From: a virus
Length of the DNA: 48,961 nt
IMG/VR virus record: IMGVR_UViG_3300047310_000028
Coordinates: 1-48,961 of that record
Reading direction: 5' to 3' (one strand)
The position numbers and the translations under genes are program-made. The notes under the pieces were generated by a model. It saw nothing but the letters and a program-made list of their open reading frames with translations. It was not told the origin of the DNA and searched no databases. How positions within the stretch are numbered: position 1 is the stretch's first letter; each line of letters begins with the position of its first letter. This document shows positions 16,353 through 22,874 of the stretch, piece by piece.

Positions 16353-17014
16353 CTACTTGTCTCCTTTATTTGGGAATGGTTTAATTTGTCCTGGGTCTTG
16401 AAGCAACCCCCATTGATCTTGTCCAGCGAACAGGCCAAGCTGAGGGTTGAAAAGCACTTTGTTAATACGCTTCCATGCGAACCAGCAAACAGCCTGTACT
16501 TGATTCGGTCTGATGCCAAGATGAAACGCTGCTGTGCGGAAGTCTCCGGCAACTTGCTCATAATTGAACCTCTGTTCTGCTACCGCTTTCATCGTCAATC
16601 GCTTGCCCAACCATACAGAGTACATGTGGCCATCTATCGTTACCGGGTCAAGCGCATCTGGGAAACAGATGTTGGTAAAGAAGCTCCGAGTTTTAGGCCC
16701 ACGCGTAAAAGAAAGGAAGTCAACTTCATCCAAGCACTTCCATGCCCGTAGTTTGCAGGCGTTATAAGTGGATACCGTAAGTACAGAAGGGTCAATCCCT
16801 TCCATGTGACCCTTAATAAGAGTGACGAGACTGCGTAAGTTACCAATCCATTCATTATTAGGCGAGAGAGCGCAAAATGCATAGTTTTATTGTACCGTTC
16901 ATAAGCAACCATTCCCTCCCGGAGGTCGATTGGATCAGCAGCGCGGAAGACACGAAGGATATTGCCAACGTGATCTATGCGTGCGCCGCTTTCGATTTGA
17001 AGTGTTCGTTCCAA
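16353..17014 (-). pseudogene. DNA-glycosylase-like phage protein split by a frameshift
   Basis: Two reading frames together make one known phage-type protein. The first (TTG at 17014, after a GAGGGAAGAG stretch) gives GNILRVFRAADPIDLREGM and ends homology at FALS near 16865. The second continues as ALSPNNEWIGNLRS, then GPKTRSFFTNI and DPVTIDGHMYSVWLGKRL and runs to 16353. The join is at a CTCTCTCG run, where removal of two bases, or a -1 slip, restores one frame. The pattern GPKT...VTIDGH recalls the helix-hairpin-helix glycosylase motif (G-x-KTA ... VDTHV), so a base-excision role is possible. A sequencing error, a genuine mutation and recoding cannot be told apart from this one sequence. 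Confidence 0.6.
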
Positions 17015-17310
17015 CGTTTCTCTTCCCTCTTATCCTTTTCTCGCATGAACCAAAATTGCTTTGACGAATACCATCCGTGCTCCGAGTGCCCGTGAACCTC
17101 TAAGTTGCGGAATCGAAAATCTAGCTTGTTGCCGTTACGATGGTGAACGTCCTCATCCTTCTTCAACTTCCTGCCCATCTTCCGCTCCATCATTACGCGA
17201 TGGACATAGCGGCCTCGATGCTTCCCGGCAGAGTAACGCGGATAACCTTTTTCATTGATGTACCATCCGCGATTCCTTATGAACCTTCCACGCCTATCCC
17301 TTAGCCTCAT
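16975..17310 (-). CDS. HNH homing-type endonuclease
   Basis: 111 residues from the ATG at 17310, which has GGAG nine bases upstream; the frame is open further but upstream codons overlap a small gene. The core RYVHRVMMERKMGRKL, then DEDVHHRNGNKLDFRFRNLEVH is a typical HNH_3-type nuclease with an HHRNGN catalytic loop, ending in a basic C-terminus. Such proteins cut DNA at long recognition sites and spread between phages. Its end overlaps the start of the split glycosylase-like gene by 40 bases, which could reflect insertion next to it. Confidence 0.85.
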   Translation of the reverse strand: MRLRDRRGRFIRNRGWYINEKGYPRYSAGKHRGRYVHRVMMERKMGRKLKKDEDVHHRNGNKLDFRFRNLEVHGHSEHGWYSSKQFWFMREKDKREEKRWNEHFKSKAAHA

Positions 17311-17458
17311 ACTCGCATCGCTCCCACCACCGATTCTCTGCCGCAACTTCCTTCCTTGCATACTCGCTCTGCTCGATCTTCCCGGCCTCCTCTTCCGATA
17401 GAACCTCTGGCGGGTCGAGACTACCACGCTGTAGAGTCCATACCACTATGTATTTCAT
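17294..17458 (-). CDS. small hypothetical protein, 54 aa, overlapping
   Basis: Starts with ATG overlapping the TGA of the upstream gene (ATGA) and ends 17 bases inside the HNH gene. The sequence begins MKYIVVWTLQRGSL and is then strongly acidic and helical (LSEEEAGKIEQSEY), ending in WWERCEYEAKG. Not recognised. The clean overlap and the balanced composition support real coding; the same stretch in the HNH frame gives only a Ser/Arg-rich filler. Confidence 0.6.
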   Translation of the reverse strand: MKYIVVWTLQRGSLDPPEVLSEEEAGKIEQSEYARKEVAAENRWWERCEYEAKG

Positions 17459-17937
17459 TTCTTCACCGCATAGTGCTCGGCAAGATGATTCTCTGTCATA
17501 CGGAGATGGTCATCGTCACGGGTTTTCTTCTTGCTGCGCGGAAAGACCTTGCCACAAACGCAGCACTCGGATTGTTCCTTGGAATGCTTGATGGAGAGGA
17601 AGAGGAACCACATGTCCTTAGATACCTGCCCGGAGTCCGCAGCCTTGTCCATCGAGAACTCCTTGTCCCAAGTAGAAAATCCGTAACTGTACAGGATGAC
17701 GCCTAGCTTGTTACATTCGGAAGGAGACTTGCGGAGCGGGTCGTGGACTGTGATCTGTGAAAGGCCGAACTCTAACAAAACACATTGGCCTTCCTTAATG
17801 GCGGGTCTTCCGCTCCCGAAGTCCTGTGCTGTTGCGGCTATGGCCGGCATAGTGAAAGGCTTACGGGTGAGCAGATTGGAAGTGTGCGGAGTTGTTGTGG
17901 CAGTACTACCTGCTGCTAAAGTATTCTTTGCGGGCAT
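17455..17937 (-). CDS. hypothetical protein with C-terminal C2H2-like zinc site
   Basis: 160 residues. The N-terminal 40 are Thr/Ala-rich and probably disordered. The middle is an unassigned globular region (GQCVLLEFGLSQITVHD). Near the C-terminus CCVCGKVFPRSKKK and HLRMTENHLAEHY place two Cys and two or three His residues at classical zinc-finger spacing. Function unknown; the zinc site suggests nucleic-acid or protein binding. Upstream is an AT-rich leader with a GGATAATAATT box, so it may be the first gene of a transcript. Confidence 0.65.
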   Translation of the reverse strand: MPAKNTLAAGSTATTTPHTSNLLTRKPFTMPAIAATAQDFGSGRPAIKEGQCVLLEFGLSQITVHDPLRKSPSECNKLGVILYSYGFSTWDKEFSMDKAADSGQVSKDMWFLFLSIKHSKEQSECCVCGKVFPRSKKKTRDDDHLRMTENHLAEHYAVKK

Positions 17938-18038
17938 TCGCTTGAATCCTTGATTAGATAGATTGTGTTAGAGGTTACAGAAATTATTATCCGGGAACTC
18001 TGGACGGAAAGCGAGAGTTATCCGACCAACTGTATTGA
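17938..18038 (-). promoter_or_regulatory. leader with shared CCAGAGTTCCCG motif
   Basis: Between two minus-strand genes. Read on the minus strand it contains CCAGAGTTCCCGGATAATAA, then ACCTCTAACACAATC and AAGGATTC before the ATG. The 12-base CCAGAGTTCCCG followed by ATA recurs upstream of the gene ending at 47319. The CTCTAACA element recurs upstream of the decoration and capsid genes. These shared pieces mark it as a likely promoter or leader. Confidence 0.4.
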
Positions 18039-18434
18039 TTACTTCTCTGGTACGCTCTTAGCCATACCCTCGATAAACTCCTTTGCAACCTTCAGCTCCC
18101 GCTCGATCTTCTCGATGTAAATGTTAAGGTTACAGCGAGGCCGCTCTACATCCGCAAACCACAACCTGTGGCCGGCAGTCTTGAGCCATTCTAATTGCGA
18201 CAATTCCCCAAAGCTCGCACAACGTTGTTCGAGGTAGCAAATGTCCATTAGCTCTCTCCGGGAAGATTCATACAGGTTGAGCCATATGCGTCCTGAAAAA
18301 TGACCTTCTGGCATCTCGACCATAAAACGGATGCGCGCTCCTATATCCTTCACCTTATCCAATATCCCGCCACGCAAGAACAAAGGAGGAATACGAGTGT
18401 TGAAAGGTTCGCTGTGTTTAATCTTCTTAGCCAT
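18039..18434 (-). CDS. hypothetical protein, 131 aa
   Basis: 131 residues from ATG at 18434 (MAKKIKHSEPF), with GAGG seven bases upstream; the longer in-frame start at 18611 would run through a strong hairpin and is less likely. The protein ends in a long charged helix (IERELKVAKEFIEGMAKS). Not recognised. It is the first gene of the leftward block, so it may be expressed earliest. Confidence 0.6.
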   Translation of the reverse strand: MAKKIKHSEPFNTRIPPLFLRGGILDKVKDIGARIRFMVEMPEGHFSGRIWLNLYESSRRELMDICYLEQRCASFGELSQLEWLKTAGHRLWFADVERPRCNLNIYIEKIERELKVAKEFIEGMAKSVPEK

Positions 18435-18457
18435 AATTGATCCTCTGCTAAATAATG

Positions 18458-18488
18458 AAGGGCCACCGCTAGGTTGGCGGCAGCCCTT
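18458..18488. other. strong hairpin in leader of leftward block
   Basis: AAGGGC pairs with GCCCTT and, inside, CCGC with GCGG, separated by matching CA bulges. It sits in the 5' leader of the first leftward gene, 24 bases upstream of its start. It could be an attenuator, a processing site or an RNA stabiliser; there is no long U-run on either strand. Confidence 0.5.
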
Positions 18489-18699
18489 ATTTGTCATAAC
18501 CTGGATTACTTGTGCAAACCCTTTAACTAACGGTTCATATTGAGCCTCCCGGAAAACTCCCTGTTGAATGCAGAGTTGGCCAACCTCATAGCGAATTATA
18601 AGCAGCCTCAAAGTTCCTTCTAAAGAGAGTAGCGGGATTATTACCCGGATAGAGGCCGGAGGTCGAGCGATAAAGGAGCAAGGTGGATTGATAACGGAA

Positions 18700-18735
18700 G
18701 ATCGACCCGAAGGCCGGGAGCCTATATAGAGAGCG
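18700..18735 (+). repeat. inverted repeat, left arm (36 bp)
   Basis: GATCGACCCGAAGGC, seven unmatched bases, CTATATAG, then AGAGCG. The same order and spacing occurs in reverse complement at 18952-18987. The palindromic CTATATAG core could be a -10-like element or a protein-binding site. Confidence 0.8.
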
Positions 18736-18799
18736 ATTCAGCTGGAGTGTAATTCTAGGTCGAATTTTGATGCAACCGGGATAGAGGCTTACGAAGAAT

Positions 18800-18909
18800 C
18801 AATAACTTACAGACTGCGAAGCGGATCAGTCCCGGAGTTATCATGTCTGACGGTACGCTGTAAGTACTTCCGGTTTCAATAACTTAGAAGCTCCGAAGCG
18901 GCGAAGCGG
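18800..18909 (+). repeat. direct repeats CAATAACTTA + CGAAGCGG
   Basis: CAATAACTTA starts at 18800 and again at 18877, each followed about five to seven bases later by a GCGAAGCGG- or CCGAAGCGG-type box (the second copy doubled: CGAAGCGGCGAAGCGG). These may be iterons or operator sites. Confidence 0.6.
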
Positions 18910-18951
18910 TATTTTACCCCAAAACTACCTAGACCCTCTCTAGGTGTCACA

Positions 18952-18987
18952 CGCTCCCTATATAGGCCGTGAGCCTTCGGGTCGATC
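18952..18987 (-). repeat. inverted repeat, right arm (36 bp)
   Basis: Read on the minus strand: GATCGACCCGAAGGC, seven bases different from the left arm, CTATATAG, then GGAGCG. Conservation of both blocks but not of the spacer between them suggests two contacts made by a protein or polymerase at fixed distance. Confidence 0.8.
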
Positions 18988-19067
18988 TTACCACGCTCGA
19001 TCTAATCAACGCGATATTGAATTGACAGGTTAGTTGTAGACTTATCTAGGGGTTAGGGTCGAGACTC

Positions 19068-19244
19068 GTGTTGCACCCGTACAAAGAATGGTTACGCTCC
19101 GGCCTCCGTGACGGCAAGCACCTGTCAAGGAAGGTCACCTCAAATAGAGGTCAGCTCCTCTTCGCTGGAAGTCAGAGGCATAGTTGCTCTGTATCAATAG
19201 GTGTCCCGAATGTCAGCAAATGTCTGCCGGCTAAGTTGGCCTGA
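19068..19244 (+). CDS. possible small basic ORF, 58 aa
   Basis: A GTG-initiated frame of 58 residues starting about 80 bases after the right arm of the inverted repeat (MLHPYKEWLRSGLRDGKHLS) and overlapping the next ORF in another frame. It is basic and its composition looks protein-like, but there is no clear ribosome-binding site. If not translated, the stretch is simply the rightward leader. Confidence 0.25.
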   Translation: MLHPYKEWLRSGLRDGKHLSRKVTSNRGQLLFAGSQRHSCSVSIGVPNVSKCLPAKLA

Positions 19245-19470
19245 AGTAATTGCCTATTCCGAACACGGCATCCTACCCAAGTGCAAGAATCATCTCCACT
19301 GCACAAATAGCAAAGCTCTCTTGCTTATTGCTTCTAACGATTCCGTATCACTCACCGAGTTCCCGGAGCTAGGCGCAATAGTCGATTACACTTCCAACGG
19401 ATATGTCTGGAAGTCCCGGCAGTCCTCCGGTTACAATGTCCGGCAAATGGTTAGGTTGGTTCAAGGATGA
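19201..19470 (+). CDS. hypothetical protein, 89 aa
   Basis: The first clear rightward gene. The frame opens with GTG at 19201; an ATG at 19210 (MSANVCRLSW) is an alternative, and neither has a strong ribosome-binding site. Not recognised. The end overlaps the next start (ATGA), which supports coding. Confidence 0.5.
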   Translation: MSRMSANVCRLSWPEVIAYSEHGILPKCKNHLHCTNSKALLLIASNDSVSLTEFPELGAIVDYTSNGYVWKSRQSSGYNVRQMVRLVQG

Positions 19471-19697
19471 AGCGAACTATCAACATGGTTACAACTCATC
19501 GCTTCTCTATTGAGGTGATCGAAGCGCCACAACCTGCCACTGGCAATAAGTATCAGCTAGTGCCTTGTGTGGCTTGTACGGATGGAACGCTCGTTGTTAT
19601 CCACCCTCGCAAATTCACAGCAGAAAGAATTCAGTGTCCCGATTGCAAGGGGACAATGAAAAAACCAGTACCAAGAAAAGGAGCCACCCATGGCTGA
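19467..19697 (+). CDS. small zinc-ribbon-like protein, 76 aa
   Basis: 76 residues with two Cys pairs, PCVACTDG and QCPDCKG, about 25 residues apart, the spacing of a small zinc ribbon. The C-terminus is basic (KKPVPRKG). ATG overlaps the upstream TGA. Probably a DNA- or protein-binding accessory factor; no specific family is recognised. Confidence 0.65.
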   Translation: MKRTINMVTTHRFSIEVIEAPQPATGNKYQLVPCVACTDGTLVVIHPRKFTAERIQCPDCKGTMKKPVPRKGATHG

Positions 19698-20028
19698 AAT
19701 TATTCCCATCTCCGCTGCCGGTAAGTTGAGCACCACTGGTCTCGACCTAACTGGCGGTCAGGTAGCAGCAACCACTCCATCGCTCTTTGCGAATGACGGG
19801 CAGACCTTGCTCGTGATCACGTTGGGCGCCACGGCCTGCACCATTACCATTCAACAGAATGCCTGTTCCCACGGTCGAGTTGGAACGCAAGTGATTATCC
19901 TCAACACCAACAAGACCACGATCTTGGGGCCATTCCCGCAGCAGGAATACAACGATGGCAACGGCAAGCTGAACTTCACGATGAGCTCCGTTGTCGCCGT
20001 CACAATTGCCGCACTCAAGCATCCGTAA
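19690..20028 (+). CDS. probable small virion protein (head fibre/decoration-like)
   Basis: 112 residues, Thr/Ala/Val-rich and beta-stranded, with SLFANDGQTLLVITLGA near residue 31 and ILGPFPQQEYNDGNGKLNFT near the end. This ANDG...L...GPFP...YND pattern is shared by small phage proteins encoded just before terminase genes, generally regarded as structural head or decoration proteins. It begins eight bases before the end of the previous gene, with GGAG upstream. A hairpin terminator follows. Confidence 0.6.
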   Translation: MAEIIPISAAGKLSTTGLDLTGGQVAATTPSLFANDGQTLLVITLGATACTITIQQNACSHGRVGTQVIILNTNKTTILGPFPQQEYNDGNGKLNFTMSSVVAVTIAALKHP

Positions 20029-20047
20029 GACTTCGGATTGCCGGCAA

Positions 20048-20099
20048 GGAGCGGAGGAGCCTAATGGCCTTACCACCCATCCTCTTCCGCTCCGCTCTT
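20048..20099 (+). terminator. hairpin terminator after 19690 gene
   Basis: A 12-bp stem (GGAGCGGAGGAG at 20048-20059 with its near-perfect complement at 20082-20093, one G-T pair) with a 22-base loop, followed by GCTCTTT. Located between the small structural gene and the next membrane protein. Confidence 0.6.
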
Positions 20100-20112
20100 T
20101 AGAAAGGACACA

Positions 20113-20391
20113 ATGTATTACAAGCTGACCTCGCTTCGCTGGTGGTTCACAGGAGTCAATCCCTTCCGCACTCTTGGCGTTTGGCAAACGCTAGTGTGGT
20201 TGCTCCCGGTGATTGCTTTCTTCCTTATGTACTTCCCTGTATGGGAATACATTGGGGTCAAGAGAAAGTACGATGCTGTTCCATTCACTTGGTTCATCGA
20301 GTGTCAGCCTCCGGCCTTGATAGCATTCGAGGTGCTACTGATGGTTTGGCACTTCATCCTACACAATTGGCCTTTGGGCCGCAACCATTAA
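20113..20391 (+). CDS. small membrane protein, 92 aa
   Basis: 92 residues with two likely transmembrane segments: VWQTLVWLLPVIAFFLMYF (about 23-42) and PALIAFEVLLMVWHFIL (about 67-84). AAAGGA precedes the ATG. Inner-membrane location is expected. Holin-like by topology, but it is far from the lysis genes and sits before the terminase, so the role is open. Confidence 0.65.
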   Translation: MYYKLTSLRWWFTGVNPFRTLGVWQTLVWLLPVIAFFLMYFPVWEYIGVKRKYDAVPFTWFIECQPPALIAFEVLLMVWHFILHNWPLGRNH

Positions 20392-20414
20392 GCTCTTAGA
20401 AAGGAGCACAAGCA

Positions 20415-20666
20415 ATGACCGTACCTCATGCAATACTGTTAGCAATCGGAGTGATGCTTGCTGGTGTCTTGTACTCAGCATACATTCAGGACAAGCTTCA
20501 ATACAACCTGTGGGACTGGCTGCGGGATAAGTATGCGGCCTTCCGAGGTCGAGCGGTTCACGACACTCAGGTTGTCATCAAGTTGACGGCCTCCGAGTAT
20601 CACCACCTTACTGAAGCACTCGACAAGATACCTGCCGCAATCCGGTGGGCCATTCGCCGGAGGTAG
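20415..20666 (+). CDS. small membrane-anchored protein, 83 aa
   Basis: 83 residues: one N-terminal hydrophobic helix (AILLAIGVMLAGVLYSAYI, residues 6-24), then a soluble part with ASEYHHLTEALDKIPAAIRW and a basic C-terminus. Preceded by AAAGGAG. Paired with the membrane protein upstream; function unknown. Confidence 0.65.
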   Translation: MTVPHAILLAIGVMLAGVLYSAYIQDKLQYNLWDWLRDKYAAFRGRAVHDTQVVIKLTASEYHHLTEALDKIPAAIRWAIRRR

Positions 20667-20671
20667 CAACC

Positions 20672-20800
20672 ATGGCGTGGGAAATCCACTGCCCCTCGTG
20701 CGGTGTTCTTCTCCGAGTTCGGGAAGGCACCGCAAGGTTGTCCCGATTGTCGCAACCCGCAAGCCATCATCCTCTATCAACAAACGGAGCAAGGCAATGA
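20672..20800 (+). CDS. short zinc-ribbon ORF, apparently frameshifted
   Basis: An ATG frame of 42 residues begins MAWEIHCPSCG and then runs into unlikely Ser/Arg-rich sequence, ending in a TGA that overlaps the terminase small subunit ATG. In the +1 frame from 20706 the next residues read FFSEFGKAPQGCPDCRNPQ, which supplies the missing second Cys pair and a natural zinc ribbon. Either a one-base insertion near 20705 or recoding joins the two. Confidence 0.4.
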   Translation: MAWEIHCPSCGVLLRVREGTARLSRLSQPASHHPLSTNGARQ

Positions 20801-21528
20801 GCCAAGAGACGAAACCTGCTGGGCAATATTCGCTGAAGAAGACCCGGAACCACGGCCCAAAGAAACTGAGACCACGAGTTGGCCCGGATGGTCTGACTAT
20901 TAGAGAGCGCGCATTTGTCGCGGCCTTCGTACAGACGCTGGCGGAGACGAACGGCAAGGGCAATCAAACCAAGGCCGCACTCATGATCGGCTGCCCACCT
21001 GCCGGAGCTGCAACGCGTGGCTGCAACTTCATGAAGATGGAACATATCAAGTCTGCCATCGCAGTTCATGTAGATCAAATGGTCAAGACCTATGACATCA
21101 CTACAGAGAACATTCTGTCCAAGCTGCGGAGCCTTGCTTACACCGGCATGTCGAAGTTTGCGCGGAAGGAATACCGCAACTGCGCGGGGTGCCAAGGAAA
21201 GAAATGTGAGAGCTGCAACTTTGAGGGCATTGTACCCACCGGCGAACTCCGGTTGGACTTCTCGGATGCCACAGATGATGAGCTAGACGCGCTGACGGAG
21301 CTTGTCATCGAAGAGTATCAAGAGGGCAAAGGCGATCAAGCCAAGCAAGTAAAGAAGACCCGCATCAAGATGGACAGGCGCGGTGCTCTCGACCTGCTGG
21401 GCAAGTATAAGGAGATGTGGACAGACAAGCTCTCGCTTCAGAACCCGGATGGCTCTGCGATGCAGGCTCCCGTTCTCAACATCATCTTCAAAGACTCTCG
21501 CTTCACAAAACCCGTAGCAAAGGAGTAG
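20797..21528 (+). CDS. terS: terminase small subunit (TerS)
   Basis: 243 residues from ATG at 20797 (MSQETKPAGQY), with GGAG seven bases upstream; the frame is open further upstream but that part shows no protein-like sequence. The region LTIRERAFVAAFVQ, QTKAALMIGCPPAGAAT is the helix-turn-helix DNA-recognition part of phage small terminases. In the middle a four-Cys knot (CAGCQGKKCESC) probably binds zinc, which is found in some TerS proteins. The C-terminal half is acidic. It recognises the packaging site and recruits the large subunit encoded next. Confidence 0.82.
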   Translation: MSQETKPAGQYSLKKTRNHGPKKLRPRVGPDGLTIRERAFVAAFVQTLAETNGKGNQTKAALMIGCPPAGAATRGCNFMKMEHIKSAIAVHVDQMVKTYDITTENILSKLRSLAYTGMSKFARKEYRNCAGCQGKKCESCNFEGIVPTGELRLDFSDATDDELDALTELVIEEYQEGKGDQAKQVKKTRIKMDRRGALDLLGKYKEMWTDKLSLQNPDGSAMQAPVLNIIFKDSRFTKPVAKE

Positions 21529-21531
21529 ACC

Positions 21532-22866
21532 ATGCAGGCGCAACAACAGACATCGCCCATTATCGTTGCGCCTTCGTATGATATTGAGTTCCCAAGCAAA
21601 CTTCAGTTCTTGTTTGATAGGCGAGGCCGCTACAAAGTCATGCGTGGCGGTCGAGGAGGAGCGAAGAGTTGGGGTGTTGCGCGTGCTCTCCTTTTATTAG
21701 GCACACAATCTCCTCTCCGCATTCTGTGCGCTCGTGAAGTCCAGAAGTCAATTGCTGATTCCGTTCACGCTCTCCTTTGTGATCAGATAATAGCAATGGG
21801 CCTTCAGAAGTGGTACAAGGTTACTGATACTCAAATCACAGGGAAGAACGGAACAACATTCATCTTTGCCGGCCTCCTTCGTAATATCAACAACATCAAG
21901 TCTCTCGAAGGCGTTGACATCGTATGGATTGAAGAAGCGGAGAAGGTCAGCAAGATCAGCTGGAAGAAGCTCATCCCAACTATCCGCAAATCAGGTTCGC
22001 AAATTTGGGTCACCTATAACCCGGATGAAGAGGATGATCCGACTCACAAGAGGTTTGGATCATCCGACCCTGCTGATTGGCCACCTAATTGCGAGGTCGT
22101 TGAAATCAACTGGTGGGACAACGATTGGTTCCCTGAAGAGCTAAGAAAGGAAATGGAGTATGACTATAAGGTTGATCCTGATACTGCTGCTCACGTTTGG
22201 GAAGGCAAGACCAACTCCCGTTCGGATGCGCAGGTATATAAGGGCAAGTGGAGCGTGGAAGCCTTCGAGCCACATGTTACTTGGGATGGCCCATACTTCG
22301 GGCAAGACTTCGGCTTTGGCCCTGACCCAGCAGCCACAGACAAGAGCTGGATATGGGAGAACAAGTTATTCATCGAGTATGAGGCCGTTGGCCACGGACT
22401 CAAGAATGCCGATCTTAACACACTTATCCGAACAATCCCTGGTGCCGCGAATCATATCATCAGGGCAGACTGTTCGAGGCCGGAAACTATTGCCATGTTG
22501 TCGGAAGACTATGGCCTCAACATGGTGGGATGTAAGAAATGGGAAGGCTGCGTTGAAGACGGCGTTCAATACTTTCGGAGCTTCGAGCAGATCATCATTC
22601 ATCCCAGGTGCACCTATGCGAAGCAGGAGCATCGTCTTTACAAGTACAAAATTGATCGTGTTACCGGTGACGTCCTTCCAATCATCGTAGACAAGTGGAA
22701 TCACACCATGGACGCAAGACGTTATGCGCATGAGCCGGCAATCCTCCGCTTGCGCGAAGAAACGATTGTGGTAGACGGCGCACCTGACGTTCAAATCAGC
22801 CAAGACCTCGATGAGGCCGAACTAATGGAAGGCTATGAGCAACCGGCCTTCTCCATCTGGGATTAA
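21532..22866 (+). CDS. terL: terminase large subunit (TerL)
   Basis: 444 residues, with the ATPase and nuclease halves of phage packaging motors. Walker A-like GGRGGAKSWGVA is at about 39-50, VDIVWIEEAEKV is Walker B with the catalytic Glu, and TYNPD is the coupling motif. The nuclease domain begins with GQDFGFGPDP (first metal Asp) and later RADCSRPETI and VDKWNHTMDA. It drives ATP-dependent packaging into the prohead and cuts the DNA. Size and motifs fit the Terminase_3 / PBSX-like type. It starts three bases after terS. Confidence 0.95.
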   Translation: MQAQQQTSPIIVAPSYDIEFPSKLQFLFDRRGRYKVMRGGRGGAKSWGVARALLLLGTQSPLRILCAREVQKSIADSVHALLCDQIIAMGLQKWYKVTDTQITGKNGTTFIFAGLLRNINNIKSLEGVDIVWIEEAEKVSKISWKKLIPTIRKSGSQIWVTYNPDEEDDPTHKRFGSSDPADWPPNCEVVEINWWDNDWFPEELRKEMEYDYKVDPDTAAHVWEGKTNSRSDAQVYKGKWSVEAFEPHVTWDGPYFGQDFGFGPDPAATDKSWIWENKLFIEYEAVGHGLKNADLNTLIRTIPGAANHIIRADCSRPETIAMLSEDYGLNMVGCKKWEGCVEDGVQYFRSFEQIIIHPRCTYAKQEHRLYKYKIDRVTGDVLPIIVDKWNHTMDARRYAHEPAILRLREETIVVDGAPDVQISQDLDEAELMEGYEQPAFSIWD

Positions 22867-22874
22867 GGAGCAAT

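Larger units (their letters stand above)
18612..19067. promoter_or_regulatory. intergenic control region between divergent blocks
   Basis: About 450 bases without a convincing gene on either strand, separating leftward from rightward transcription. It holds the inverted 36-bp repeat pair (18700-18735 and 18952-18987), two copies of CAATAACTTA followed by a GCGAAGCGG-type motif, and two copies of GGATAGAGGC (18647, 18779). It also has TCTAGG motifs at 18754, 18939 and 19045, the inverted pair CCTAGA/TCTAGG at 18928-18944, and a TTGACA at 19022. This density of repeats is typical of phage regulatory or origin regions. Confidence 0.7.
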
